A DNA stretch of 25,181 nucleotides. Origin: Roseibacillus sp. GTDB lineage: Bacteria; Verrucomicrobiota; Verrucomicrobiae; Verrucomicrobiales; Akkermansiaceae. Each line of letters starts with the position of its first letter. Position 1 is the first letter of the stretch. Under the pieces are notes generated by a model, which saw nothing but the letters and a program-made list of their open reading frames with translations, was not told the DNA's origin and ran no database searches. The stretch covers positions 1-25,181 of the forward strand of contig PBNG01000088.1 in the NCBI GenBank assembly GCA_002723015.1. Reading direction: 5' to 3'. Positions 1-7,377 of this stretch are shown here, in pieces. Made by a program: the position numbers and the translations under genes.

Positions 1-48
1 CTTCAAAGATTTCCAGTGATACTCTATTTTCAGCTTCCAACACCTCTA

Positions 49-68
49 TTTAATAACAAATTATTAAA
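49..68. repeat. Perfect inverted repeat, 8-bp stem with 4-base loop
   Basis: TTTAATAA (49-56) and TTATTAAA (61-68) are exact reverse complements around CAAA. The stem is entirely A-T, so it would make a weak RNA hairpin and could equally be a protein-binding palindrome. No T-run follows in a position typical of an intrinsic terminator. Confidence 0.55.
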
Positions 69-72
69 GTCT

Positions 73-89
73 TACAATGTGTAATTGTA
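73..89. repeat. Perfect inverted repeat, 6-bp stem with 5-base loop
   Basis: TACAAT (73-78) and ATTGTA (84-89) are exact reverse complements around GTGTA. It lies only four bases after the 49-68 repeat. The two together may be a regulatory site or the tail of an upstream transcript. No function can be assigned from sequence alone. Confidence 0.5.
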
Positions 90-203
90 GCCGGCCACAA
101 AGTTTTTCACTTGAACGCATGTTAATTGTTTTCTTCTATTCTGTTTATTTGCATATACAGACACACGATGTAAAGGTTCAATAATTAAATTAGTTTGAAT
201 ATT

Positions 204-277
<74 letters not shown>

Positions 278-346
278 CACCGAGCCACCAAGGCCCACTC
301 CAATGCCTACATCCTCGGGCGCAGCTTTTTCCAACCTCCCAGTTCC

Positions 347-979
347 CTGAACCTCACACACAACAATCCTGGTTGCCTTATCGTCCTCGAGGGGATCGAT
401 GGCACCGGCAAATCAACCCAGGCCCGGCTTCTCGCCGAAACACTCCGGAAAAAGGATTTCCGTGTCACTCAGTCCCGCGAACCAACGGATGGACCCTTCG
501 GAAAAACACTTCGAGAATCAGCCACTACCGGCCGTCTCTCCGCAGAGGAGGAGTTGGATTTGTTTCACAAGGATCGCCAGCAGCATGTCGAAAACCTGAT
601 TCATCCAGCACTGCAGGCTGGAGAGGTCGTCATTCTTGATCGCTACTACTTCTCAACCATGGCCTACCAGGGAATCCGCGGCTTTAATCCTGAGGAGATC
701 CGGAAGACCAACGAGAGGTTCGCGCCTCGTCCTGACCTCCTGCTGCTTCTTGATCTATCTATTGATACCGCCATGAGTCGCATCGGAGTTCGCGATGGTA
801 GCGGTAACGAATTCGAAAAGAGGGGAGCTCTCCAGCTGTGCAGGGACATATTTCATTCCGTGACGGACGACTTCGTTCATATCATTGATGCCGCCCAGTC
901 GGTTGACCACACCCACGAGGATATCATGACCGTAGTGGAACCCATCCTTGTATCCCGCCGCGCTCAGAATACTCCCTGA
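347..979 (+). CDS. tmk: Thymidylate kinase (dTMP kinase), no standard start codon
   Basis: The enzyme phosphorylates dTMP to dTDP for DNA synthesis in the cytoplasm. Numbered from the CTG at 347, the P-loop GIDGTGKS is at residues 16-23, the REPTDGPFG segment at 44-52, and the DRYYFSTMAYQG signature at 98-109. All are diagnostic of the family. The length (210 aa) is normal. The frame is open back to a stop inside the tRNA gene (TAG 224-226) but contains no ATG, GTG or TTG before the P-loop. CTG at 347 is the most plausible start because it gives the usual short leader before the first beta strand (NPGCLIVLEG). The first in-frame TTG (554) lies far downstream and would delete the P-loop. No Shine-Dalgarno is visible. 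The gene converges on ftsK with 3 bases between stops. Identity is secure; the start is not. Confidence 0.88.
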   Translation: MNLTHNNPGCLIVLEGIDGTGKSTQARLLAETLRKKDFRVTQSREPTDGPFGKTLRESATTGRLSAEEELDLFHKDRQQHVENLIHPALQAGEVVILDRYYFSTMAYQGIRGFNPEEIRKTNERFAPRPDLLLLLDLSIDTAMSRIGVRDGSGNEFEKRGALQLCRDIFHSVTDDFVHIIDAAQSVDHTHEDIMTVVEPILVSRRAQNTP

Positions 980-982
980 AAA

Positions 983-3523
983 CTAGTCGACTCCCGCGGG
1001 TTCTCCTTTCAGGAAGACTTCCCGTGGTCGAGCGCCATCCGCAGGACCAACTACACCGCGCTGCTCAAGGATATCAACCATCCTCGCCGCCCGGGTATAT
1101 CCGAGTCGAAGTCTCCGCTGGAGCAGTGAGGTGCTGGCCTTCTGTTCCTGGACGATGACCTCAATGCATTTCTGGAGAATTTCCTCATCCGCATTTGAAA
1201 CCTCATCCTCGTCGCCATCTTCCCCGCCTCCGCCGCCATCAATACTTGCCTGTACACTCTGTTCAAAGCGCTGCTCGCTCTGCTCCGAACAGAATCCCAC
1301 GAGAGATTCAACCTCCTCATCGGAAATCCACGCTCCCTGAGCCCGGTCAAGCTTTGCCGAACCCGGAGGAAGAAACAGCATATCACCCTTCCCGACCAGT
1401 TTCTCTGCTCCCTTGCCGTCAAGGATCACCCTGCTATCGAGAGCAGAGGAAACCTGAAACGCGACACGACTCGGTATGTTGGCCTTGATAATTCCTGTCA
1501 CAACGTCCGCTCGTGGAGTCTGCGTCGCCACGATAAGATGGATTCCTGCGGCTCTCGCTTTCTGCGCAATTCTGGCAATGCACATTTCAACATCTGCAGG
1601 TGCGGTCTGCATGAGATCCGCGAGCTCATCAATGATCACCACAATATACGGGAAGCGCTCTGGAACCTCTTCTTCTTCCTCCTCACCCCAGTCCCCATCC
1701 ATCGGACCCAGTTCCCCATCCTCGAGGGCAGCGGCAATGGACTCCACGTGCTCTTCATCGATCACTTCCTCCTCTTCCGTTTCCGCTTCTTCCACGGTGA
1801 CCACTGGTTCGCCTTCATCCCTCACCCGGCTATTGAAGGAATCGAAGTTCCGGACTCCTTCCTTGGCAAAGACCTTGTAGCGTCGCTCCATTTCGTTGAC
1901 GCACCACTTGAGCGCGCCTACCACTTTCCTTGGATCTGTGACAACCGGAACAACAAGGTGAGGAAGATCGGAGTAGACCTGCATCTCCACCACCTTGGGA
2001 TCAATCATGATGAAGCGAAGTTCATCAGGGCCGAACTTGAAGAGGATACTCGAGATGATCGAGTTGATGCAGACTGACTTACCTGAACCAGTAGCTCCAG
2101 CAACCAGAAGATGAGGCATCGCCGCAAGATCGCCGATCACAGCCTTGCCGTAGACGTCTTTCCCGAGCGCGAGGGGAATCTTCCGTTTGGAACTGCGGAA
2201 CTCATCGTCCTGCAGTAGTTCCCTGAGGGCGACAGGCATCCGGGAATCGTTAGCGATCTCAATACCTACCGTGTCCTTACCGGGAATGGGGGCAAGGATA
2301 TTGATTCGTTCCGCCTTCGTAGCCCGCGCTAGGTCAGGCTCCAGCTGGGCTATCCTGCTCACTCTCAGTCCTATACTCGGATACACTTCATACCGGGTAA
2401 TCGTCGGACCACGAGTAATATCTCCCGCTGTGACGTCCACCCCGAACGCCTTGAGGGTTTCAACGATCTTCGTCTGCTGGGCCAGCAGAAGGTCAGTGTT
2501 ATCCTCCGAGGGACCTGATTCCTCTTCATACTCAAGCAGGTCGAAGCCCGGAAGTTCATAATCTTCAAACCCCTCTGTGCTGAGCGCCGCGTGCTGCGGA
2601 GACTTCTTGCGCTCAAAAGGCTTGGCCCCAGCTGCCATGGTCGGCGTGATTCGCTGGGTAGCGTCAATAATCTGCGGCTCCGGGATTTCCTGTAACGGAA
2701 GATGAGATTGCCCCTTGTCGTCTTCCTCGTAACGCACCACCTCCTCTACGAGCTCCTGCCCACCAGTTTCCTCCTCCTTCGAATCCTGACGGGCTCTCTT
2801 TTTCGTCTTCCCCTTGGCCGAAGAGCCTGCCTTTCCTCCATTTGCCCGATTCTTTTCAGTTACCCTGGTGGCCCATCCCTCCCGGACCTGCCGGACTTTT
2901 TCAAAACTCCAGAGGGCCAGTGCCTTGACGAACTTGACCGGATGAACCCCGAGGAGAGTAAAAAAGCTCAACCAGTAAATAATCCCCAGAAGAATAATCG
3001 AACCAGTACTGCTCAGCATTCCCTTGAGGACTACCACCCCCAACCCTTCACCCACCATCCCGCCGGGACCCGCAATCAGATTGGTCTCTTTCCAGCTGGT
3101 GAAAAAAGTCTCCTGCACGGCCACGAGGCTGGCTCCGCTGAGGAGGCAAACGCAGAACCCCACTGTGGTCCGCATGCTGTAGGACGCCTTCAGGAAAAGC
3201 CGGCCCACACCCAGCCACATCATCCCAAGTGGAAGCAGGAAGGCCGCAACCCCGAAAACTTGGATTTGACAGAATCCCAGCAAGGTCCCAATCGGCCCAA
3301 TCCAGTTTTGACGTGGCTCATTCGCCTCCAAATCGAGGGCGAAGCCACTGAGAAGAGCCCAGTCCGTGAAGGGAAACTTGATCGGCAAATCGCCCGGGGT
3401 GTAGGATACGAGAGACAGGAGCAGAAGCAGCCCTGCCGCGGAGAGCAGCACCCCGACTGCTTCACCGGACCATCGGGAACCGTTGCCGTCTTTCTGCTTT
3501 GACCTGTTTCTGGACCTCGCCAT
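983..3523 (-). CDS. ftsK: DNA translocase FtsK/SpoIIIE
   Basis: A septum-anchored ATP-driven DNA pump that clears and helps resolve chromosome termini during division. The 846-aa protein has a basic N-terminus and about four hydrophobic membrane segments (residues ~22-190). A charged linker (~205-320) follows, then the motor. Walker A GATGSGKS is at 476-483, and Walker B in VIIDELADLM is near 629-638, followed by the RAAGIHLIVATQTPR signature. A C-terminal winged-helix gamma domain (~780-838) normally reads the polar DNA signal (KOPS/SRS). The start is ATG at 3523. An unusually acidic insertion (~567-622) sits just before Walker B. A second acidic/glycine linker (~762-779) precedes the gamma domain. 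A 5-bp hairpin lies upstream of the start. Its 3' end faces tmk with no room for a terminator. Confidence 0.96.
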   Translation of the reverse strand: MARSRNRSKQKDGNGSRWSGEAVGVLLSAAGLLLLLSLVSYTPGDLPIKFPFTDWALLSGFALDLEANEPRQNWIGPIGTLLGFCQIQVFGVAAFLLPLGMMWLGVGRLFLKASYSMRTTVGFCVCLLSGASLVAVQETFFTSWKETNLIAGPGGMVGEGLGVVVLKGMLSSTGSIILLGIIYWLSFFTLLGVHPVKFVKALALWSFEKVRQVREGWATRVTEKNRANGGKAGSSAKGKTKKRARQDSKEEETGGQELVEEVVRYEEDDKGQSHLPLQEIPEPQIIDATQRITPTMAAGAKPFERKKSPQHAALSTEGFEDYELPGFDLLEYEEESGPSEDNTDLLLAQQTKIVETLKAFGVDVTAGDITRGPTITRYEVYPSIGLRVSRIAQLEPDLARATKAERINILAPIPGKDTVGIEIANDSRMPVALRELLQDDEFRSSKRKIPLALGKDVYGKAVIGDLAAMPHLLVAGATGSGKSVCINSIISSILFKFGPDELRFIMIDPKVVEMQVYSDLPHLVVPVVTDPRKVVGALKWCVNEMERRYKVFAKEGVRNFDSFNSRVRDEGEPVVTVEEAETEEEEVIDEEHVESIAAALEDGELGPMDGDWGEEEEEEVPERFPYIVVIIDELADLMQTAPADVEMCIARIAQKARAAGIHLIVATQTPRADVVTGIIKANIPSRVAFQVSSALDSRVILDGKGAEKLVGKGDMLFLPPGSAKLDRAQGAWISDEEVESLVGFCSEQSEQRFEQSVQASIDGGGGGEDGDEDEVSNADEEILQKCIEVIVQEQKASTSLLQRRLRLGYTRAARMVDILEQRGVVGPADGARPREVFLKGEPAGVD

Positions 3524-3662
3524 AAATTTTTATGAAGAGCCGCGTTGGCTCCTGCCCGCCATAGAATCCCCTAAATTCATGGTCCAAACAAGATCGAATC
3601 CAGCTTTTTTTGATAATCAATAAACCTTAAACTTTAGCCAACTCCCCATCTATCTCCGCCAG
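3524..3662. promoter_or_regulatory. Divergent intergenic region between ftsK and the DUF2064 gene
   Basis: This 139-base AT-leaning stretch separates two divergently transcribed genes, so it should contain both promoters. A small perfect hairpin, GAGCC-GCGTT-GGCTC, lies at 3537-3551, fourteen bases upstream of the ftsK ATG and therefore probably in its 5' leader. A T-run and the AT-rich segment at about 3606-3637 are plausible promoter material. I could not fix a convincing -35/-10 pair on either strand. Confidence 0.35.
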
Positions 3663-4346
3663 ATGCGCCTCCTCTCCGTTTTTGTGGAAGAATCCCTGCC
3701 GCGACAACTCGAGCGCTCCGTTGCCAATATTGTCGGCACGGACAGGGCTGATGTGGTTGACCGGGCGGCCATTCGGCTTCTTCTTACTCAATTAAGCGGA
3801 CTCGAGAACTGCCATGTGAGATTCTGCTACCGTCCTGCAGATGCTCATGACGCCATCCGCTTTTGGCTCCTGCCGGAGATTATTGATCACCCCGATATCC
3901 ACCTAGATCCTGAGGCCGTGGATTTTCGCCCCCAGTCAGACGGGAATCTCGGCCGCCGGATCTCTAAGGCCGCAGGTGATGCCTTTCGAGAGGGATATAC
4001 CAAAGTAGCTTTCATTGGCAGCCATTGCCTTGAGATATCCAGTCGCTGGATCCATGCTACCTTCGCGCAGTTGAATGCGAAGCACATGGCTGTTCTGGGA
4101 CCCAGCGAGGATGGAGCCTGTTGCCTTATCGCCATGCAAGAATATCTGCCCTCCCTTTGTCGCGCGGTTTCCTGGTCCAGCTCCATGGAAAGCCTCGTCC
4201 AACAGGCCTTCCGGGAATCCATTTCACTTTATCAGCTTCCAGAGCTCCCCACCATCGGAAGCGATTCCGCTTATCAATCCATCCTCTCCGGTCCAATGGG
4301 AGCCAAGTTGAGGAGCACCATCGAAGATATTCTCGAATCCGGTTGA
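3663..4346 (+). CDS. DUF2064 / TIGR04282-type GT-A glycosyltransferase-like protein, divergent
   Basis: The 227-aa protein resembles the DUF2064 (TIGR04282) family, predicted GT-A fold nucleotide-sugar transferases. The match rests on the order of segments. A GYTKVAFIGSHCLEI stretch (~111-125) corresponds to the family's 'vvligSDCPdl'. A VLGPSEDGACCLI stretch (~144-156) corresponds to its 'vlGPaxDGGYyLi'. A following VSWSSSMESLVQQA segment corresponds to the family's 'W.t..vl..t' helix. The usual Asp of SDCP is His here (residue 121) and the Gly-Gly of DGGY is Ala-Cys, so metal or substrate binding may be altered. The start is ATG at 3663, without a visible Shine-Dalgarno. It lies 94 bases upstream of manA on the same strand, which fits a sugar-nucleotide theme. 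The substrate is unknown. Confidence 0.75.
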   Translation: MRLLSVFVEESLPRQLERSVANIVGTDRADVVDRAAIRLLLTQLSGLENCHVRFCYRPADAHDAIRFWLLPEIIDHPDIHLDPEAVDFRPQSDGNLGRRISKAAGDAFREGYTKVAFIGSHCLEISSRWIHATFAQLNAKHMAVLGPSEDGACCLIAMQEYLPSLCRAVSWSSSMESLVQQAFRESISLYQLPELPTIGSDSAYQSILSGPMGAKLRSTIEDILESG

Positions 4347-4440
4347 GCATCTGCCCTCCAGACCTCTTTCGCCGGCAGGCGGGCCACCCTCTCGCCACTT
4401 GACTCCTCCATCCAATCGCCTCCATTCTCCATCCCTGACT

Positions 4441-5373
4441 GTGGCACCTATTCACTTCCAACCGCTCTATATGCCCCGGGTCTGGGGTGGAAGGAATCTG
4501 GCCACTGTCCTCCAACGACAATTACCGGGACCCGGACCCTGGGGGGAGTCATGGGAGGTCTGCGATCGACTCTCTGAGCAGTCCATCGTCAGCAGCGGGG
4601 AATGGGCTGGCTGCAGCCTCCACGACCTGTGGGGCAGGAATCGAGAGAAAATTTTCGGGGACAACCTGAAAGGTGATCGCTTTCCACTTCTCATTAAAAT
4701 TCTGGACGCAGAGGCCGACCTGTCCATTCAGGTTCATCCCCCCGAGCAGGTTGCCTCCCTTCTTGGAGGCTCACCAAAAACTGAAATGTGGTACATTGCG
4801 AGAGCTCTCCCGGGATCAAAGCTCTTCGTTGGACTGAGGGAGGGTGTTACCCGGGCACAGTTCGAGAACGCCATTCGTGGTGGATCAGTAGAGAACATGA
4901 TCCACGCTGTGGAACCGCAGGCTGGCCAGTCCATATTTATTCCCTCTGGTCGCCTCCATGCCATTGGATCCGGGCTATTGATCTACGAGATCCAGCAGAA
5001 TTCCGACACAACCTACAGAGTCTTCGACTGGAATCGGACAGGACTTGATGGGAAAGCTCGTGACTTACACCTTCGCGAATCCCTCGCCAGTATTGATTTT
5101 ACGGATTATGAACCCGGGATGGATCAACCGAAGGGCCAGAATCTAGCCACCTGTTCGCACTTCAAGGTCGATTGCCTCGGATTGCCGGCAGAAAGCAGGG
5201 TCTGCAATCCTGATCCGGATCGCTTTTCGATTATCACACTCACAAGCGGCAGGGTCCGGGACACAAACGGAGCTACCTACTCACCAGGAGATTCCCTCCT
5301 CCTCCCGAGAGGCGCATCGGAGGTTCAGATTATCGAGGAAGCCACCCTCCTGCAAACTACCTTGCCTCGCTAA
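4441..5373 (+). CDS. manA: Class I mannose-6-phosphate isomerase (cupin, zinc-dependent)
   Basis: Interconverts fructose-6-phosphate and mannose-6-phosphate in the cytoplasm, linking glycolysis to GDP-mannose and glycan synthesis or to mannose use. Counted from GTG 4441 (310 aa), the expected zinc ligands are visible: Gln97 and His99 in SIQVHP, Glu115 in KTEMWYI, and His173 in IPSGRLHAIG. Other family segments are the N-terminal PLYMPRVWGG and a YEIQQNSDTTYRVFDW stretch. The length fits the short, Bacillus-type ManA. The frame also has a TTG at 4399, adding 14 residues of non-conserved sequence. I prefer GTG 4441 because the conserved PxxxxxxWGG region then begins close to the N-terminus. Neither start has a clear ribosome site. 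The gene follows the DUF2064 gene and converges on purU, with 10 bases between stops. Confidence 0.92.
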   Translation: MAPIHFQPLYMPRVWGGRNLATVLQRQLPGPGPWGESWEVCDRLSEQSIVSSGEWAGCSLHDLWGRNREKIFGDNLKGDRFPLLIKILDAEADLSIQVHPPEQVASLLGGSPKTEMWYIARALPGSKLFVGLREGVTRAQFENAIRGGSVENMIHAVEPQAGQSIFIPSGRLHAIGSGLLIYEIQQNSDTTYRVFDWNRTGLDGKARDLHLRESLASIDFTDYEPGMDQPKGQNLATCSHFKVDCLGLPAESRVCNPDPDRFSIITLTSGRVRDTNGATYSPGDSLLLPRGASEVQIIEEATLLQTTLPR

Positions 5374-5383
5374 CTACTACCGG

Positions 5384-6241
5384 TCAGTCCGGGAAAACAA
5401 TCGCACGATGCTGATCGAGGATAATTCGCTCGTGCACATGATACCGGATCCCCTTAGCGAGGGCGGAACGCTCGCAATCCCGACCGAGCCGTATGAGGTC
5501 ATGGACTGAGTGGTAATGCTGAACCCGCTCAACCTCCTGATCGATAATCGGTCCCGCATCAAGATCCTCCGTGACGTAGTGGCATGTGGCACCGATGAGT
5601 TTTACTCCTCGCTCAAAGGCCTTCCGGTAAGGATTCGCTCCTACAAATGCCGGTAGAAAACTATGATGAATATTGATCATACGACCCTTGTAGGCACTAC
5701 AGAGCCAACCCGGAACCACTTGCATGAAGCGAGCCAGAACAACCAGCTCCACCGCCTGCTTCGTCAATAACCGGTCAATCGTTTGAAATCCCGCCTCTTT
5801 TTCGGTTCCTATCTCAACGTGATGAAAAGGAATGCCCGCCTGTTCCGCGATGATGCGGCAGTCCTCTCTGTTGCCGATAATGGAGGTTATTTCCACCGGA
5901 AGCTCGCCAAGCTGTGCCCGCCACAGAATCTCGTTAAGGCAATGATCCGTTTTCGTCACCAGCACAGCGGTTCTCATGCGGTATGGAAGTCGCCGAAAGT
6001 GCCACTGCGCATCAAGAACACGCCCCAGCGTGGAGAACCCCCTCACGAAATCGTCGGTCTTCACCCGGAGCCCTGAAGTATCGATTTCGAGACGAGCAAA
6101 GAACCTGCTTTTGGCAGCATCGGTAAACTGGTTGAACTCAACAAGGTTCCCCTGGTACTCGGAGACATATCCGGCAATCTTTGCTACCAGCCCCGCGCGG
6201 TCAGGGCAGTCAATTTTAAGAATGAGGCCTTCTCTGATCAT
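5384..6241 (-). CDS. purU: Formyltetrahydrofolate deformylase
   Basis: Hydrolyses 10-formyltetrahydrofolate to tetrahydrofolate and formate, balancing one-carbon pools and supplying formate. The 285-aa protein has an N-terminal ACT domain (~5-85, beginning LILKIDCPDRAGLVAKI). A formyltransferase domain follows with RMINIHHSFLPAFVGANPY (~187-205). In it, Asn190 and His192 match the catalytic pair of GAR transformylase, and HYVTEDLDAGPIIDQ (~221-235) supplies the catalytic Asp228. The start is ATG 6241, preceded by an AGGTGA-like ribosome site. The lysR gene ends only 3 bases upstream, so the two are almost certainly one transcript. This suggests the regulator controls or senses one-carbon or formate status, which is inference from position. 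Confidence 0.95.
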   Translation of the reverse strand: MIREGLILKIDCPDRAGLVAKIAGYVSEYQGNLVEFNQFTDAAKSRFFARLEIDTSGLRVKTDDFVRGFSTLGRVLDAQWHFRRLPYRMRTAVLVTKTDHCLNEILWRAQLGELPVEITSIIGNREDCRIIAEQAGIPFHHVEIGTEKEAGFQTIDRLLTKQAVELVVLARFMQVVPGWLCSAYKGRMINIHHSFLPAFVGANPYRKAFERGVKLIGATCHYVTEDLDAGPIIDQEVERVQHYHSVHDLIRLGRDCERSALAKGIRYHVHERIILDQHRAIVFPD

Positions 6242-6244
6242 GGG

Positions 6245-7144
6245 TCACCTGCGTTTTGTTAGGTTTTTAGCAAGGTGACGAGCCATTTCTAGGAAATCCC
6301 TTGCAATGGGCTTTAAGTTCTCCTGATGGATGGCCCCGACAACCACGGGGCAAAATCCCTTCAACCGGATCACACGTAATCCCTCCGGCGGCAACCTGCC
6401 GGGAATCTCAATTCCCATTCCCATGCCGAATCCCCTCAGGACATAATCTTCAATCAACTCGACAGAGTCGACCTCCATGCTTGGGAGAAGGTCGACACCT
6501 CGCTCCTCAAAGGAATCGAGAAAAATCCTGCCAAGGATATCGCCGGAGGGCAGCCCAACGAGAGGATGCCTTGCAACCTTCCGTCCTGTGTTCCCATCCT
6601 TGACCAGAAGATCACTCAACCCTCTTACTTTCCATTCTTCCGGAACCAGGACCACGAGCGGTATTTTCAATAACTCCACCACCTGCAATCCCTCCGTAAT
6701 CCGCTCGCAGATAATACTTATGGCAAGGTCAACCTGCTGACTGTGAAGGAGTCCTTTCAACTCCGTCAACTCTACCTCACGAAGGGAAAAGCGAGCTGAT
6801 GGTCGTTTTGTTCTTACATCCGCCAAAAGATCAGGAAGGTGGTTCCGCATTGCCGACCTCGAGGCCGCGATACGCAGGTGACTTCCTTCCTCACCCTTCA
6901 AGCGGTCCTCAACATCCCCGAGTTGAGAAAAGAAGGGATAGACAAAGTCATACAGCTCATCTCCAGCCGGCGTAAGCGCAAAGGGCCTTCGGTTGAAGAG
7001 CTTCACCCCAAGCTCTCTTTCTAGCTGAAGAATCTGCCCACTCACCGCTGGTTGTTGAATTCCATAGGGCATTTTCCGAACAGCCGCGGTGATACCTTCG
7101 TATTTAGCAACAAAGTAGAAGAGCTCAAGGTGGTGAATATTCAT
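6245..7144 (-). CDS. LysR-family transcriptional regulator
   Basis: A 299-aa DNA-binding regulator. The N-terminal winged helix-turn-helix (~1-60) reads MNIHHLELFYFVAKYEGI, then QQPAVSGQILQLERELGVKLFNRR, the standard LysR arrangement. The inserted PYGI before QQPAVS is slightly longer than in most family members. The C-terminal two-lobed effector domain (~90-290) contains typical stretches such as VDLAISI and GFGMGMGIEI. The effector is not predictable. The start is ATG 7144, preceded by AAAGGAA. It is transcribed into purU with a 3-base gap and lies divergent from dtd across a 233-base region with several palindromes. LysR proteins usually autoregulate and bind such divergent regions. Confidence 0.93.
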   Translation of the reverse strand: MNIHHLELFYFVAKYEGITAAVRKMPYGIQQPAVSGQILQLERELGVKLFNRRPFALTPAGDELYDFVYPFFSQLGDVEDRLKGEEGSHLRIAASRSAMRNHLPDLLADVRTKRPSARFSLREVELTELKGLLHSQQVDLAISIICERITEGLQVVELLKIPLVVLVPEEWKVRGLSDLLVKDGNTGRKVARHPLVGLPSGDILGRIFLDSFEERGVDLLPSMEVDSVELIEDYVLRGFGMGMGIEIPGRLPPEGLRVIRLKGFCPVVVGAIHQENLKPIARDFLEMARHLAKNLTKRR

Positions 7145-7377
7145 TTCCTTTCGATGAAAGCAGTGCTCATCAAGATCACTCTCATCGATGCTTTTTCTTC
7201 ATTTATCGAGCAAAAAGATCTTTTGGATTGGAAAGGAGATCCCCGCACGAGTTTATCCACGGATCGTGATCTCCTCCGGGACACATCTCCACGTCTTGGC
7301 CAAAGCAATCCTCATGATCATTTCTCTTTCGCTTGCAGATTGCTTGAATCACTGGCCCCGGGTCTCACAATCGGGAC
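7145..7377. promoter_or_regulatory. lysR-dtd divergent control region with palindromes
   Basis: No gene is supported here. The lysR-proximal side contains CTTTCGATGAAAG (7148-7160), with perfect 5-bp arms. It also has TCGAT (7185-7189) and ATCGA (7205-7209) as arms of an inverted repeat 15 bases apart, and the 12-bp perfect palindrome AAAAGATCTTTT (7213-7224). Further on, GGAGATC and GATCTCC form a 7-bp inverted repeat within about 7231-7276. Recurrent TCGAT/ATCGA elements next to a LysR start make an autoregulatory operator likely, but a canonical T-N11-A box is not obvious. Promoter hexamers could not be fixed. Confidence 0.4.

Larger units (their letters stand above)
1..203. other. AT-rich region upstream of tRNA-Arg, no gene seen
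   Basis: No reading frame here looks like a gene. The stretch is much richer in A and T than the rest of the window. It carries two perfect inverted repeats (listed separately). A possible -10-like TATACA lies at 154-159, but no convincing -35 partner sits at the right distance. The region presumably holds the promoter for the tRNA gene and whatever follows the neighbouring gene outside the window. Confidence 0.5.

Noticed and set aside
2702..3502. Long open frame on the plus strand opposite ftsK (266 codons)
   Set aside because: It is antisense to the conserved membrane and linker part of FtsK, shows no motifs, and has proline- and histidine-rich composition typical of a shadow frame.
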